Assembly: GCF_046254955.1 (NCBI RefSeq)
Contig: NZ_JBJXRG010000002.1
Location: forward strand, 248,001 to 312,000
Length of the DNA stretch: 64,000 bases
Source of the DNA: Qipengyuania_C sp046254955
Lineage (GTDB): Bacteria; Pseudomonadota; Alphaproteobacteria; Sphingomonadales; Sphingomonadaceae
Direction of reading: 5' to 3'
Below are positions 34,509 through 43,271 of this stretch, piece after piece; position 1 is the first letter of the stretch, and each line of letters opens with the position of its first letter. The position numbers were made by a program, and so were the translations under genes. The notes beneath the pieces are model-generated. The model ran no database searches. It was given only the letters and a program-made list of their open reading frames with translations, and had not been told where the DNA came from.

Positions 34509-35759
34509 ATGAAGCATTCGAAGCAGGTGGAAATCCTCAAGGAGCTGATGAGTCAGCTCGACGAGAACCGCAATGTAGACGCCGGTGCCCAGTATCGATT
34601 GCCGACCTCAGACTATATCTGCCCCGATCTGGCGCAGCGGGAATGGAACGCTTTCTTCCGCGAGCATCCGCAGATCATCGGGTTGAGCGGCGATCTGCCT
34701 GAAAATAGCAGCTTCTTCACGATTGACGATTTCGGCGCACCAGTGTTGGCAACGCGCGGCAAGGACGGAGTTTTCCGCGCTTTCCTCAACGCCTGCCGCC
34801 ACCGCGGCGCGCGGGTCGCGCAGGAGCCGAAGGGCAAAGCCGCGCGCTTCACTTGCCCGTTCCACAGCTGGACCTTCGCCAATGATGGGAAGCTGCTGGC
34901 GATCCCGGAGCAGGATCATTTCGGCCCGGTCGACAAGAGCTGCATGGGGCTGGTCGAACTGCCCGCCGCCGAAGTTGCCGGGATGCTGTTCGTCCATCCG
35001 CAGCCTGCGGCAACGCTCGATGTCGAAGCGCTTTTGGGCGAGGAACTGCTGGAAGAGCTCGAGGGGTGGGGCTTCAAGGACTACATCCATGTCGCCGATC
35101 TCGACATAGACAAGAAGCTGAACTGGAAGCTGGCCAATGACACATTCGGGGAAACCTACCACTTTCCCAAGCTGCATAAGAACACGCTGGGGCACGTCTT
35201 TTATGGTAATAATTTGGCTTACGAGGAGTTTGGCCGCCATCACCGCTTTGTCACTGCGAGCAAGCTGATCGATGCCCTGCGCGGCCTGCCGGAAGACCAA
35301 TGGACGATCACCCCGGCCACGTTTGTCCTCTACTACCTGTTCCCCAACATACAGGCGGTGTGCGTCAGCACGGGAATGAATATGGCGCGGATCTATCCGG
35401 ATCCCAACAATCCCGGCCGCTCTCTAACGCGCGTTGCGGGATATTTTTCGCCGCAAGCACTTGCCATATATGAGGAACAGGTTGCCAATGGTGGGAGTGA
35501 AGGCAAGTTGCTCAAGATTGAAGAATTTTATGCCCGGGCGGCTGAGCCCGACATCATCCGGACTCCCGAAACCGCTGTAGAGGCGTTCTCTAGTACCGTC
35601 TCAGCCGAAGACTATGTGATGGGCGAGCATCAGCAGTTCGCGGCCTCGTCAGGCCAACTCGAATATTCGCTATTCGGACGTAACGAAGCACCGTTGCACC
35701 ATTTCCACTCGAACTACCGTGATGCCTTGGGCAGGCCGCCGCTGGAGAAGATTGGCTAG
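34509..35759 (+). CDS. Rieske non-heme iron oxygenase, alpha subunit-like
   Basis: A 416-residue aromatic-ring-hydroxylating dioxygenase alpha subunit. The Rieske [2Fe-2S] site is CRHRGARV (C-x-H) then TCPFHSW (C-x2-H), at about residues 95-118. The catalytic domain contains NDTFGETYHFPKLH, giving the two iron histidines of the mononuclear site. No small (beta) subunit or reductase gene is adjacent, so electron donors are encoded elsewhere. Typical substrates are aromatic or steroid-like rings; this one is unknown. The gene has GGGAGAAAGTCG before ATG 34509 and follows the ligase and DUF1330 genes by 76 bases. Its stop overlaps the convergent neighbour by 4 bases. Confidence 0.9.
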   Translation: MKHSKQVEILKELMSQLDENRNVDAGAQYRLPTSDYICPDLAQREWNAFFREHPQIIGLSGDLPENSSFFTIDDFGAPVLATRGKDGVFRAFLNACRHRGARVAQEPKGKAARFTCPFHSWTFANDGKLLAIPEQDHFGPVDKSCMGLVELPAAEVAGMLFVHPQPAATLDVEALLGEELLEELEGWGFKDYIHVADLDIDKKLNWKLANDTFGETYHFPKLHKNTLGHVFYGNNLAYEEFGRHHRFVTASKLIDALRGLPEDQWTITPATFVLYYLFPNIQAVCVSTGMNMARIYPDPNNPGRSLTRVAGYFSPQALAIYEEQVANGGSEGKLLKIEEFYARAAEPDIIRTPETAVEAFSSTVSAEDYVMGEHQQFAASSGQLEYSLFGRNEAPLHHFHSNYRDALGRPPLEKIG

Positions 35760-36508
35760 CCGTCCGTCGGGATAACGATCCTGTCAGCGCTTGGATCGTA
35801 GCGAATATCCACCCCGAGATCGCGCAGCCGGTTGAAACTCAAATAATCATCGCCTGATGCCGTGCGGATCTTCTCCGCCTTGGCCGTGTCATTCTTTGCA
35901 ACCAGCTCGGCAATTTGTCCGCGGTCGGCAAAAATTTGCGCGGCTCCGTCGATCCGGATCGCCAGCTTGCCGCTCGGCGCACCGCCTATGGCCACAGGCT
36001 TGTCGACGCTGATCGCGTTGGAGGATTTCGCACCGCCTTCGAGGTCGAACTTGACATTGATCAAGCCGTTCTTGCCAGGTTTGGGGATTGGCGTCAGGTT
36101 AGCTGTGCGCACGCCGCGTTGGGTTATGCCAAATGCCCGGTCAAACTCACCTGGCTGAAGCCTTCTTGATAGGTTCTGGGGTGTGCCCGTCTCTGCTCGC
36201 TCTGCGAGGGCAGCAGAGACTAACTCGACATTCTCGCCCATCAATACCGGGGGAGGGCGACGAACTACTTCTGCTAGCCTTTCAGGAATGATCAGCCGAA
36301 CCGGATAGCCATTCTCGTCGGCTTCCATGGTTTGTGCCGTCACGACGATGTCGATACCGAGCACTGTTACGCCCAAACCGAGGACGCCCACGGTAAAGAC
36401 ACCGAGGCGCTTGTCCTCACCGCCTTCGAGGCGATCCCGTCTTTTGAGCCAGCCGATCACTGTTCGTGCCCCGGTTCCTTCGCATGCAATCGCGCGCACT
36501 ATATCCAA
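35756..36508 (-). CDS. membrane-anchored protein of unknown function
   Basis: A frame of 250 codons that I do not recognise. It has a positively charged N-terminal part (WLKRRDRLEGGEDKRLG), one clear membrane segment (about 37-58, VFTVGVLGLGVTVLGIDIVV), then a soluble part with beta-like stretches (YPVRLIIPERLAEVV, GKLAIRIDGAAQIFADRGQI) and a C-terminal YDPSADRIVIP. A retropepsin-type protease label would need a DTG/DSG motif; none is present. The N-terminus may start at TTG 36508 or at GTG 36460 (just before IGWLKRR). It converges on the Rieske gene and is 37 bases from the PA0069-type gene on the same strand. Confidence 0.65.
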   Translation of the reverse strand: MDIVRAIACEGTGARTVIGWLKRRDRLEGGEDKRLGVFTVGVLGLGVTVLGIDIVVTAQTMEADENGYPVRLIIPERLAEVVRRPPPVLMGENVELVSAALAERAETGTPQNLSRRLQPGEFDRAFGITQRGVRTANLTPIPKPGKNGLINVKFDLEGGAKSSNAISVDKPVAIGGAPSGKLAIRIDGAAQIFADRGQIAELVAKNDTAKAEKIRTASGDDYLSFNRLRDLGVDIRYDPSADRIVIPTDG

Positions 36509-36545
36509 GATCGCTGAACTTGGCGCTACAAATTTGCAAAGTGTC

Positions 36546-37625
36546 TCAAAGCAGGAGCAACTGCCCGTCGATCGATGGCCTGCGGAATCGTGAGCAATCC
36601 AGGTTGATTACGGGTTTGGGCAAGCCGGCGCGTTTTCGTGCAAGTGCAAAGCGCGCGCGGAAGAGCTCGGCCCACACACCTTTCGGACGCATCCGACTGA
36701 AAAAATTGGGATCGTTGTCGTGCCCGTCGCGGATCGAGCGAATGATGCTCATAACCTTGGATGCGCGATCCGGGAAATGTACTTCGAGCCATTCCCGGAA
36801 TAGCGGCGCGACCTCATGCGGGAGCCTGAGTGGTATCCAGCCGGCCGAACCCACGCCTGTTTTCGCCGCAAGTGCGACAATCTGCTCCATAAATTGGTCG
36901 GTAATCGCCGGAATGATGGGAGAGATTGAGCAATGGGTTTGGATCCCCGCGTCCGACAATTTTCTCAATGCATCAAGACGCTTAAGCGGTGAAGCTGCTC
37001 GCGGTTCCAATTTGCTGGAAAGCACAGGATCGAGGGTAGTTACCGAGATTGCCGCAGCGACGAGGTTGCGCTTTGCCATCTCTCTCAGGATGTCGAGATC
37101 GTGCAGGATCCGGTCGGATTTGGTGGTGACAGTGATCGGGTGCCGGGTTTCGAGGCAGATTTCGAGTATCTGACGGGTAATTTTGTAGCGTGATTCGATC
37201 GGTTGGTAGGGATCGGTGTTGGTACCCATGGCGATCGGCGCTGGCCGATATTTCGGGCGCGCGAAAGTGTGCCGCAACAAGTTAGGCGCATTCGGCTTGG
37301 CGAAAAGCTTGGTCTCGAAATCGAGACCGGGCGAAAGATCGTGATAGGCGTGGGTCGGGCGAGCGAAACAGTAGATGCAGCCGTGTTCACAGCCGCGATA
37401 CGCATTGATAGATCGATCGAACGGAATATCAGGTGAGGAATTGAAAGTGATGATCGTCTTTGGGCGTTCCTCGGTTACTATGGTCCGGAGCTTCGGTGGA
37501 GTTCCGCCAAGAATTGCTACGTGATCACGCCACTCACCATCGGCCTCTCGTTCGGCAAGGCCGAAGCGTTGTGATACTGCGCCGGATTGCGCGCCTCGAC
37601 CGGCTATCTTTTCGCGGATTGGCAT
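36546..37625 (-). CDS. PA0069-family radical SAM protein
   Basis: A 359-residue radical SAM protein. The cluster motif is CEHGCIYC (C79, C83, C86) in SINAYRGCEHGCIYCFAR, and NTDPYQPIESRYKITRQIL is typical of the PA0069/SplB-like group. SVTTLDPVLSSKLEPRAASP and PIIPAITDQFMEQI follow. Such proteins resemble spore photoproduct lyase but their function in non-sporulating bacteria is not established. I start at ATG 37625; a longer frame reaches 37790 but shows no conserved sequence there. Divergent from the YcxB-like gene at 37704. Confidence 0.88.
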   Translation of the reverse strand: MPIREKIAGRGAQSGAVSQRFGLAEREADGEWRDHVAILGGTPPKLRTIVTEERPKTIITFNSSPDIPFDRSINAYRGCEHGCIYCFARPTHAYHDLSPGLDFETKLFAKPNAPNLLRHTFARPKYRPAPIAMGTNTDPYQPIESRYKITRQILEICLETRHPITVTTKSDRILHDLDILREMAKRNLVAAAISVTTLDPVLSSKLEPRAASPLKRLDALRKLSDAGIQTHCSISPIIPAITDQFMEQIVALAAKTGVGSAGWIPLRLPHEVAPLFREWLEVHFPDRASKVMSIIRSIRDGHDNDPNFFSRMRPKGVWAELFRARFALARKRAGLPKPVINLDCSRFRRPSIDGQLLLL

Positions 37626-37703
37626 GAGTTGCAGATAGAACAAATACGGAACATAGCAAGCGCCGCTGATTGAAAAGCCGTAGCAAACGGGTATGCAGGG
37701 GAA

Positions 37704-38222
37704 ATGGATGAGCAAGTCGGAAACCGCGCCGAGTTCACGATCACGGAAGCTCAGGTCATCGCGGGCACTCGTGAGGCGATGAAGCGCCACTTCACCCGCA
37801 TGCCTTATAGCGGGATCTTAACGGCTACCTATGTCCTCGTGGTGGCGCTCCTGGCGTTTCTGCTTGATTCTCGCAGCCTCGTGCCGCTGCTGGCGGCGGC
37901 GGTTATAGCGCCGCCAATCGCCTACTGGCTCATCATGAAATTTTCCGTACCGTGGCAAGCAAGGCGGCATTTTCGACAAGCCGCTTTGCTATCGGATCGA
38001 TCCTATGTCGAATGGGATAGTGAAGGCATTACCTTGGGCGGGCCCAAGGGACAGGCGCGGCTAGGGTGGCACGATTTCTATGCCTGGGACCGCATCGCGG
38101 AATTGGTAATGCTCTACCAGAGCGAGGCGATGTTCAACATGATCCCGGTTGAAGCGATTGGTGAGGTTGGAGCCGACCAGATTGAGGGCTATTTGCGCGC
38201 TTCAGGTGTGAAGTGGCGCTGA
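37704..38222 (+). CDS. YcxB-like membrane protein
   Basis: A 172-residue protein with two adjacent membrane segments (about 36-52, ILTATYVLVVALLAFLL, and 57-76, LVPLLAAAVIAPPIAYWLIM) and a C-terminal soluble domain with YVEWDSEGITLGGPKGQARLGW then FNMIPVEAI, the YcxB-like C-terminal pattern. Function unknown. CAGGGGAAATGG before ATG 37704 supports the start. It converges on moaB with a 9-base gap. Confidence 0.78.
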   Translation: MDEQVGNRAEFTITEAQVIAGTREAMKRHFTRMPYSGILTATYVLVVALLAFLLDSRSLVPLLAAAVIAPPIAYWLIMKFSVPWQARRHFRQAALLSDRSYVEWDSEGITLGGPKGQARLGWHDFYAWDRIAELVMLYQSEAMFNMIPVEAIGEVGADQIEGYLRASGVKWR

Positions 38223-38231
38223 TGTAGCGCG

Positions 38232-38759
38232 TCAAACCTCTTTCAGGCGCGGCATCAACTCAACGAAGTTACACGGGCGGTTGCGGCTATCGAGTTGCTC
38301 GTCGAGGATATTGTCCCAGCCATCCTTCACCGCTCCGTTCGATCCGGGCAGGGCGAAGATATATGTCCCGCCGGCCAGCACCGCCAAAGCACGGGATTGC
38401 ACCGTGCTGGTACCGATCGTGTTGAAGCTGACCCATCGAAACAGCTCTCCGAACCCTGGAATTTCCTTGTCCTTGATCCGCTCCAGCGCTTCCGGAGTCA
38501 CGTCGCGGCCCGTCAGCCCCGTGCCGCCAGTGCTGACGATCGCATCGATATCGGGATCGGAAATCCAGCCATAAAGATGTTCGACGAGCACATCCGCGTC
38601 GTCCTTCACGATAGAGCGAGCGGCAAGATTGTGGCCCTTGTCGGTGATCCGCTGAGCAAGGATATCACCCGAAGTATCATCGGCTTCGGTGCGGGTGTCG
38701 GACACCGTCAGCACCGCGATATTGATCGGCTTGAATTCCCGGCTTTCATCGATTGCCAT
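38232..38759 (-). CDS. moaB: molybdenum cofactor biosynthesis protein B
   Basis: A 175-residue MogA/MoaB-type protein. AVLTVSDTRTEADDTSG, IVSTGGTGLTGRDVTPEAL and FALPGSNGAVKDGWDNIL are canonical for the molybdopterin-adenylylation/binding fold. It binds molybdopterin during cofactor maturation. The ATG at 38759 overlaps the stop of the upstream transglycosylase gene (TGATG); a longer frame to 38819 lies within that gene. No other moa or mob genes are in view except a MobA-like nucleotidyltransferase far away at 8.2-9.1 kb, which is not a clear MobA. Confidence 0.92.
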   Translation of the reverse strand: MAIDESREFKPINIAVLTVSDTRTEADDTSGDILAQRITDKGHNLAARSIVKDDADVLVEHLYGWISDPDIDAIVSTGGTGLTGRDVTPEALERIKDKEIPGFGELFRWVSFNTIGTSTVQSRALAVLAGGTYIFALPGSNGAVKDGWDNILDEQLDSRNRPCNFVELMPRLKEV

Positions 38760-40510
38760 CAGTAGCGTCGTCCCGTCGTTTGCATCCCGGATCGGGCTGC
38801 GCCGGGGAAGCCCGGCCATTCATTTTCCGCCATGCTCTTACGCGCCGGCGAGTCCTGACCGGCATTGCGCTGGTACATCCAGTAATTTCGCATCACGATC
38901 GCTACATAGCTGCGCGTTTCCCAATAGGGGATCGATTCCATGTAGAGCAATGGATCATCAAGATCGCGGACTTCGCTGTTCCAGCGTGTCACCGGCGTAA
39001 GGCCTGCGTTGTATGCGGCCATGATTTTGGGGAGTTTGCCCTCGGTAGCGCGCGTATCACGCAGCATTTCGAGGTTCTGCTGCCCGAACGCCAGGTTGAT
39101 GCGCGGATCGTCGAGGTCACCGTAATCGGCATTGAGGTTGAGGCGCGGGGCATGCTCGCGCACGGTTATGGGTGTGATCTGCATCAGTCCGCGCGCCTGG
39201 GCGGGACTAATCGCGCCGGTGTGGAAGCGCGATTCCTGCAATGCATGGGCGAAGGCGAGCGAGGGATCGACCCGCCAGCCATTGGCCGGCTGCCATTTGG
39301 CGACAGGATAGCGCAGCGCCCGATTGGTGCTCGAGCCCCGCGGGCGGTTGTGGGCGAGATAGAGTTGGGTCGATGGCAGGCCCATCGCGCGGGCCAACTT
39401 GGCGATTTCATTGACGTCCCTAGCATCGCCGATGCGCGCCTGGTGACGCAATACCTCGTCCGCGAGCACATCCTCGCCGATTTCGGACAAGGCAGCGGCG
39501 ATCCGCACGTTTTGGTCGCGCGAAATGGCGCGCCAATCATCGCCGTCAAACTCGAGGCCAGAACCGCGATCGGGCAAGCGCTGCCCCAACTGCTCGGCGG
39601 CGAGCATGCCATAGAGCGTTTCGTCGTTGCTGGCCGCCTTGCGAAGCGCTTCCTGTGCCTCGCCCGGCTTGCGGCAGCGCACCAGCGCACGGCTCGCCCA
39701 GTAGTTGGCCGCACCTCTCAGTTCGACATTCTCAGCGCCAGCTGCTGCGCGCTGAAATCCGGCGGCAGCATTAGCACAGTCGCTGAGCCGCCATGCTGCA
39801 AGTCCGGCCGTCCAATCGGCTTCGGCCACCCACGGCCCCGAGCCTTCGCGCGCCTGCAAAGCCATCGCATAAGCTGAAGCATCCTGGTTCTCGATATAGT
39901 AGCTCCATGCCACTTTCTGGCGCCATTCAGCGCGCGCTGCCATGCTGAGCGAGGCGTCGATCCCGTCAAGCAGCAGACGCGCACCGGACGGATCGTCATT
40001 GACGATATGTTCCTGGATCGCCTGCGCGATATCTCCCGGCATTGACCCGTCATCTACCGATTTCGGGCGTACACGCAGCGGGGCGCTGCCTTGCCAGGTG
40101 AAGCGATTGACTTCGGGCAAATTGGGCTGGCTTGTGAGACCCCGCCTCTGGCCGAGCCGCATAATCTGTTCAGCCTGCGGGAGATCGTAATGGCTCTCCA
40201 GCCAGCTTTCGATTTGTGGCAGTTCGATTCGCGGGCTATTGGCGTGGAGATAGTATTCGGCGAGCGCCAACCCCGTCAGCAGACCGCTTGGCCGTTTCTC
40301 CAGCTCGGAGAGGAGCGTATCCCAATCCTCGCGATCCAGCGCTGCAAACACCGCGCGATAATAAGCACGCTCGTCGTTGGACAGGACCACCGGAACTTGG
40401 GCGTTCACCCGCACCTGCGCGCTCGACAAGTCGGGCGCCTGCGCCAGCGCGATTTGGGCGCTTGCCGCCAGAACCCCCCCGATGATTGCGAAACCGATAC
40501 GACCCATCAT
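38759..40510 (-). CDS. slt: soluble lytic murein transglycosylase
   Basis: A 583-residue periplasmic peptidoglycan-cleaving enzyme. A signal peptide is at about 1-24 (MMGRIGFAIIGGVLAASAQIALA). The long alpha-helical superhelix (SLT U-domain) runs to about residue 400, and the C-terminal SLT domain has ALQESRFHTGAISPAQARGL with the catalytic Glu at about 426, MQITPITVREH and MAAYNAGLTPVTRW. It cuts glycan strands to 1,6-anhydro products. I use ATG 40510, which overlaps the UDG-like stop (GGATGATGG); ATG 40507 and ATG 40534 are alternatives. Confidence 0.92.
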   Translation of the reverse strand: MMGRIGFAIIGGVLAASAQIALAQAPDLSSAQVRVNAQVPVVLSNDERAYYRAVFAALDREDWDTLLSELEKRPSGLLTGLALAEYYLHANSPRIELPQIESWLESHYDLPQAEQIMRLGQRRGLTSQPNLPEVNRFTWQGSAPLRVRPKSVDDGSMPGDIAQAIQEHIVNDDPSGARLLLDGIDASLSMAARAEWRQKVAWSYYIENQDASAYAMALQAREGSGPWVAEADWTAGLAAWRLSDCANAAAGFQRAAAGAENVELRGAANYWASRALVRCRKPGEAQEALRKAASNDETLYGMLAAEQLGQRLPDRGSGLEFDGDDWRAISRDQNVRIAAALSEIGEDVLADEVLRHQARIGDARDVNEIAKLARAMGLPSTQLYLAHNRPRGSSTNRALRYPVAKWQPANGWRVDPSLAFAHALQESRFHTGAISPAQARGLMQITPITVREHAPRLNLNADYGDLDDPRINLAFGQQNLEMLRDTRATEGKLPKIMAAYNAGLTPVTRWNSEVRDLDDPLLYMESIPYWETRSYVAIVMRNYWMYQRNAGQDSPARKSMAENEWPGFPGAARSGMQTTGRRY

Positions 40511-41310
40511 CCGCTCCGTTGCGTGGCTGTCCATTCGAGCCAATCATGCCACAATCGCTTCCTGCGCTGGGCCGAGCGAAACAATTCCTCCAGCCCGGGC
40601 ACCGCAAGCACCGGCAATTCGCGATTCATGCCCTGAGCGCCGTCAAGTGCGTGAGCCCCTTGCGCCTGATCGTGGCCAAGCAGCGGCAGGACGTTGCGCG
40701 CGAACACCAGCAGTCGTTTCGGCTGGACCAGATTGATATGATGGGCAGTCAAACCGCCCAATCCTGCCGCCTTGAGCGCGTTCCAGTCAGGCAGGGCAAC
40801 TGCGCGCGGTAGAGCACTAGCAAGGCAGCAATCCTCGATCGCCAAGCCCGCAGCGCGCAGGAAACCTGCCAGCAGCTTGCCTTGCTGCCCGGAGAGCAGG
40901 GTTTCCCGATCGACTTCCTCAGGCTGCGAGACGATCACCATCAATTCAGGTTGTGCGCGGCCCCGAGGCGCAATTCTTGGCCCCGTGCCCCCCAGCTCCA
41001 CCGACTTCTCGTCGAGCCACCATTCCGCGAATTCGTCAAGCGATTGCGGCCAATGCTCGCTTGCCATGACTTTCGCGATCGCGGCACTGGGTGCGGGCGC
41101 AAGCTTTGCTTTCGCGGTTGCCACAACCGGCTTCTCTTCGGGCTGGACAGGGTTCTCCTGAGCCCGCTGTTCCTCCGCCTCGGCAATACGATCGACCGGA
41201 TCATCAACGAAATCGCCGTCTATCCCCGCCTCGCGCCACCATTCGATCGCGCCTTCCAGCTCGCTTTTCAGGCTGCGTTTGTCGCGGTTTTGGGAGTTTT
41301 CAGGTGTCAT
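40507..41310 (-). CDS. degenerate uracil-DNA-glycosylase-like protein
   Basis: A 267-residue protein. An acidic, low-complexity N-terminal third is followed by a domain with the general order of a family-4/5 uracil-DNA glycosylase: LMVIVSQPEEVDRETLLSG, GKLLAGFLRAAGLAIEDCCL, LVQPKRLLVFARNVLPLL and VLAVPGLEEL. The key motifs are not intact: the GEAPG-x-x-E site is replaced by VSQPEEVD, the uracil-binding HPS near the C-terminus by VPG, and the four-cysteine Fe-S set is missing. Glycosylase activity is therefore doubtful. I start at ATG 41310; the frame runs on to 41349. Stop overlaps the transglycosylase start, so the two are translationally coupled. Confidence 0.7.
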   Translation of the reverse strand: MTPENSQNRDKRSLKSELEGAIEWWREAGIDGDFVDDPVDRIAEAEEQRAQENPVQPEEKPVVATAKAKLAPAPSAAIAKVMASEHWPQSLDEFAEWWLDEKSVELGGTGPRIAPRGRAQPELMVIVSQPEEVDRETLLSGQQGKLLAGFLRAAGLAIEDCCLASALPRAVALPDWNALKAAGLGGLTAHHINLVQPKRLLVFARNVLPLLGHDQAQGAHALDGAQGMNRELPVLAVPGLEELFRSAQRRKRLWHDWLEWTATQRSG

Positions 41311-41392
41311 CGCGCGTGCAACTGGTCTTGACCTGAGAAACGCCAGCAATCAAGGCATTGCAGCAAATCAGATGGTGGAAGGACCGGACCGA

Positions 41393-43054
41393 ATGAGCAC
41401 CGAAACTGTTGAACGCGAATCGATGCCCTGCGACGTGGTGATTGTCGGCGGCGGACCTGCGGGCCTTGCTGCGGCAATCCGGCTCAAGCAGATCAACGAT
41501 GCGCTCGAAGTCGTGGTGCTGGAGAAGGGCTCCGAGATCGGAGCGCATATCCTGTCCGGCGCGGTGGTCGATCCCAAGGCGCTCGACGAACTGCTGCCCG
41601 AATGGCGCGAGCAGGGCTGCCCGATGGCCGAGACCCCTGTCACCGATAACTGGCATTGGGTGCTTACCAAGAATGGCAGCTATTCGATGCCGCACCTGAT
41701 GATGCCGCCATTCATGTCGAACCATGGCTGCTACACCGGCTCGCTCGGCAGCATGACGCGCTGGCTGGGCGAACAGGCCGAAGCGCTGGGCGTGATGGTT
41801 TTTCCCGGCTTTCCCGCCGCCGATGTTATCATTGGCGAGGATGGCGCAGTCGGCGGCGTGATAACGCAGGACATGGGTATTGCCGAGGATGGATCGCACA
41901 AGGGCGATTACCAGCCCGGAATGGAAATCCATGCAAAGTACACCGTGTTTGCCGAGGGCGCGCGTGGCAACCTCACCAAGCAGATGAAAGCCAGGTTCGA
42001 TCTGGAGGCCGATTGCTGCCCGCAGGTCTACGGTCTCGGCATCAAGGAATTGTGGGATATCGATCCGGACAAACATGTTCCGGGCCGCGTGCTCCACACG
42101 CAGGGCTGGCCGCTTTCCGAAAGCGATACTTGGGGCGGAGGCTTCCTCTATCACCAGGCCAATGGCCAGGTCGCGCTCGGCTTCGTGACCGCGCTTGATT
42201 ACGCCAATCCCTATGTCTCGCCTTACCAGGAATTCCAGCGCTGGAAGCAGCATCCGGCGATCCGCGAATATCTCGCAGGCGGCAAGCGCGTCGCCTATGG
42301 CGCGCGCGCCATCAACGAGGGCGGGTGGCAGAGCGTGCCCAAGCTGGCGTTCCCGGGCGGCGCGCTGATTGGCTGCGCCGCAGGCTTCGTCAACGTACCC
42401 CGGATCAAGGGCAGCCATACCGCGATGAAAAGCGGGATGCTGGCTGCGGAAAGCATTGCCGCTGCCATTGCCGACGGCAAGGAGAAGACCGAGCTGGCCG
42501 ATTATGATGCTGCTGTGCGTTCTAGCTGGATCGCTGATGAGCTGAAGCTGGTCCAGAACGCGCAGCCGGTGATTGCCAAGTTCGGTGGCGATTACGGCAC
42601 GGTGCTGGCGGGTATCGACATGTGGATGCGTACGCTCAAGATCGGGCTACCGATCTCGATGAAGCACACGCCCGACTATGCGCATACCGGACGCGCCGAT
42701 CTCTACAGCCCGATTGCATATCCCAAGCCCGATGGCGTGATCAGCTTTGACCGGCTGACCAACGTGGCCTTCAGCTTCACCAACCATGCCGAGGACCAGC
42801 CTTCGCATCTCAAGGTGAAGGATCGCGAGCTCCAGAAGGAAAGCGAACTGGCGGTCTATGCCGGTCCGTCAACGCGCTACTGCCCCGCGGGCGTCTACGA
42901 ATGGCTCGAGGACGAGGATTCGGGCGAGATGCGTTTCCAGATCAACTCGCAGAACTGCGTCCACTGCAAGACCTGCGACATCAAGGACCCGAACCAGAAT
43001 ATCAATTGGACGACGCCCGAAGGCGGCGGCGGCCCGAACTATCCGAATATGTGA
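41393..43054 (+). CDS. etfD: electron transfer flavoprotein-ubiquinone oxidoreductase
   Basis: A 553-residue ETF-QO that passes electrons from ETF to ubiquinone during fatty-acid and amino-acid oxidation. The FAD motif GGGPAG is at 19-24. The C-terminal [4Fe-4S] domain has C497 in RYCPAGVYEW and C522/C525/C528 in NCVHCKTCDIKDPNQNI, completing the four ligands. GGAAGGACCGGACCGA precedes ATG 41393; a longer frame starting at 41279 overlaps the UDG-like gene. ETF alpha/beta subunits are not in the window. The small membrane protein starts on the last base of the stop codon. Confidence 0.96.
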   Translation: MSTETVERESMPCDVVIVGGGPAGLAAAIRLKQINDALEVVVLEKGSEIGAHILSGAVVDPKALDELLPEWREQGCPMAETPVTDNWHWVLTKNGSYSMPHLMMPPFMSNHGCYTGSLGSMTRWLGEQAEALGVMVFPGFPAADVIIGEDGAVGGVITQDMGIAEDGSHKGDYQPGMEIHAKYTVFAEGARGNLTKQMKARFDLEADCCPQVYGLGIKELWDIDPDKHVPGRVLHTQGWPLSESDTWGGGFLYHQANGQVALGFVTALDYANPYVSPYQEFQRWKQHPAIREYLAGGKRVAYGARAINEGGWQSVPKLAFPGGALIGCAAGFVNVPRIKGSHTAMKSGMLAAESIAAAIADGKEKTELADYDAAVRSSWIADELKLVQNAQPVIAKFGGDYGTVLAGIDMWMRTLKIGLPISMKHTPDYAHTGRADLYSPIAYPKPDGVISFDRLTNVAFSFTNHAEDQPSHLKVKDRELQKESELAVYAGPSTRYCPAGVYEWLEDEDSGEMRFQINSQNCVHCKTCDIKDPNQNINWTTPEGGGGPNYPNM

Positions 43055-43269
43055 TGGGCGATACTGAATTTGGTTTCATCTGCGTCGCAGCATGCGTAGT
43101 GGGCGTTTGGATGGCGCAGTACAGTCTTAGGACTGGAGAGAGTGTCACTCCCTGGCCCATCGGGCCTGTTACCCGAGGAGAAAGGCCGGTACTTTTCTGG
43201 TTTGATTTCATCACTTATTGCATCATAATCCTGCTGACTGGCTACATTGCAGTACGATTGCTGGCCTGA
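43054..43269 (+). CDS. 71-residue two-helix membrane protein
   Basis: A small protein with hydrophobic stretches at about 8-20 (ICVAACVVGVWMA) and 50-68 (FITYCIIILLTGYIAVRLL) separated by a short hydrophilic loop with GPVTRGERPVLFW. I do not recognise a family. Its ATG overlaps the etf-QO stop (TGATG) and its stop lies 2 bases before the ispE start, so it is translationally sandwiched between two long genes, which is the main evidence that it is real. A role as a small inner-membrane accessory protein is possible but not shown. Confidence 0.6.
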   Translation: MGDTEFGFICVAACVVGVWMAQYSLRTGESVTPWPIGPVTRGERPVLFWFDFITYCIIILLTGYIAVRLLA

Positions 43270-43271
43270 GT

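Noticed and set aside
35756..36508. Retropepsin-like aspartic protease
   Set aside because: No DTG or DSG active-site motif in the sequence.
38753..39877. Long plus-strand frame (374 codons) opposite the transglycosylase gene
   Set aside because: It lies wholly antisense to slt, which has a signal peptide and a complete SLT domain. The frame has no recognised domain and is the usual GC-rich shadow.
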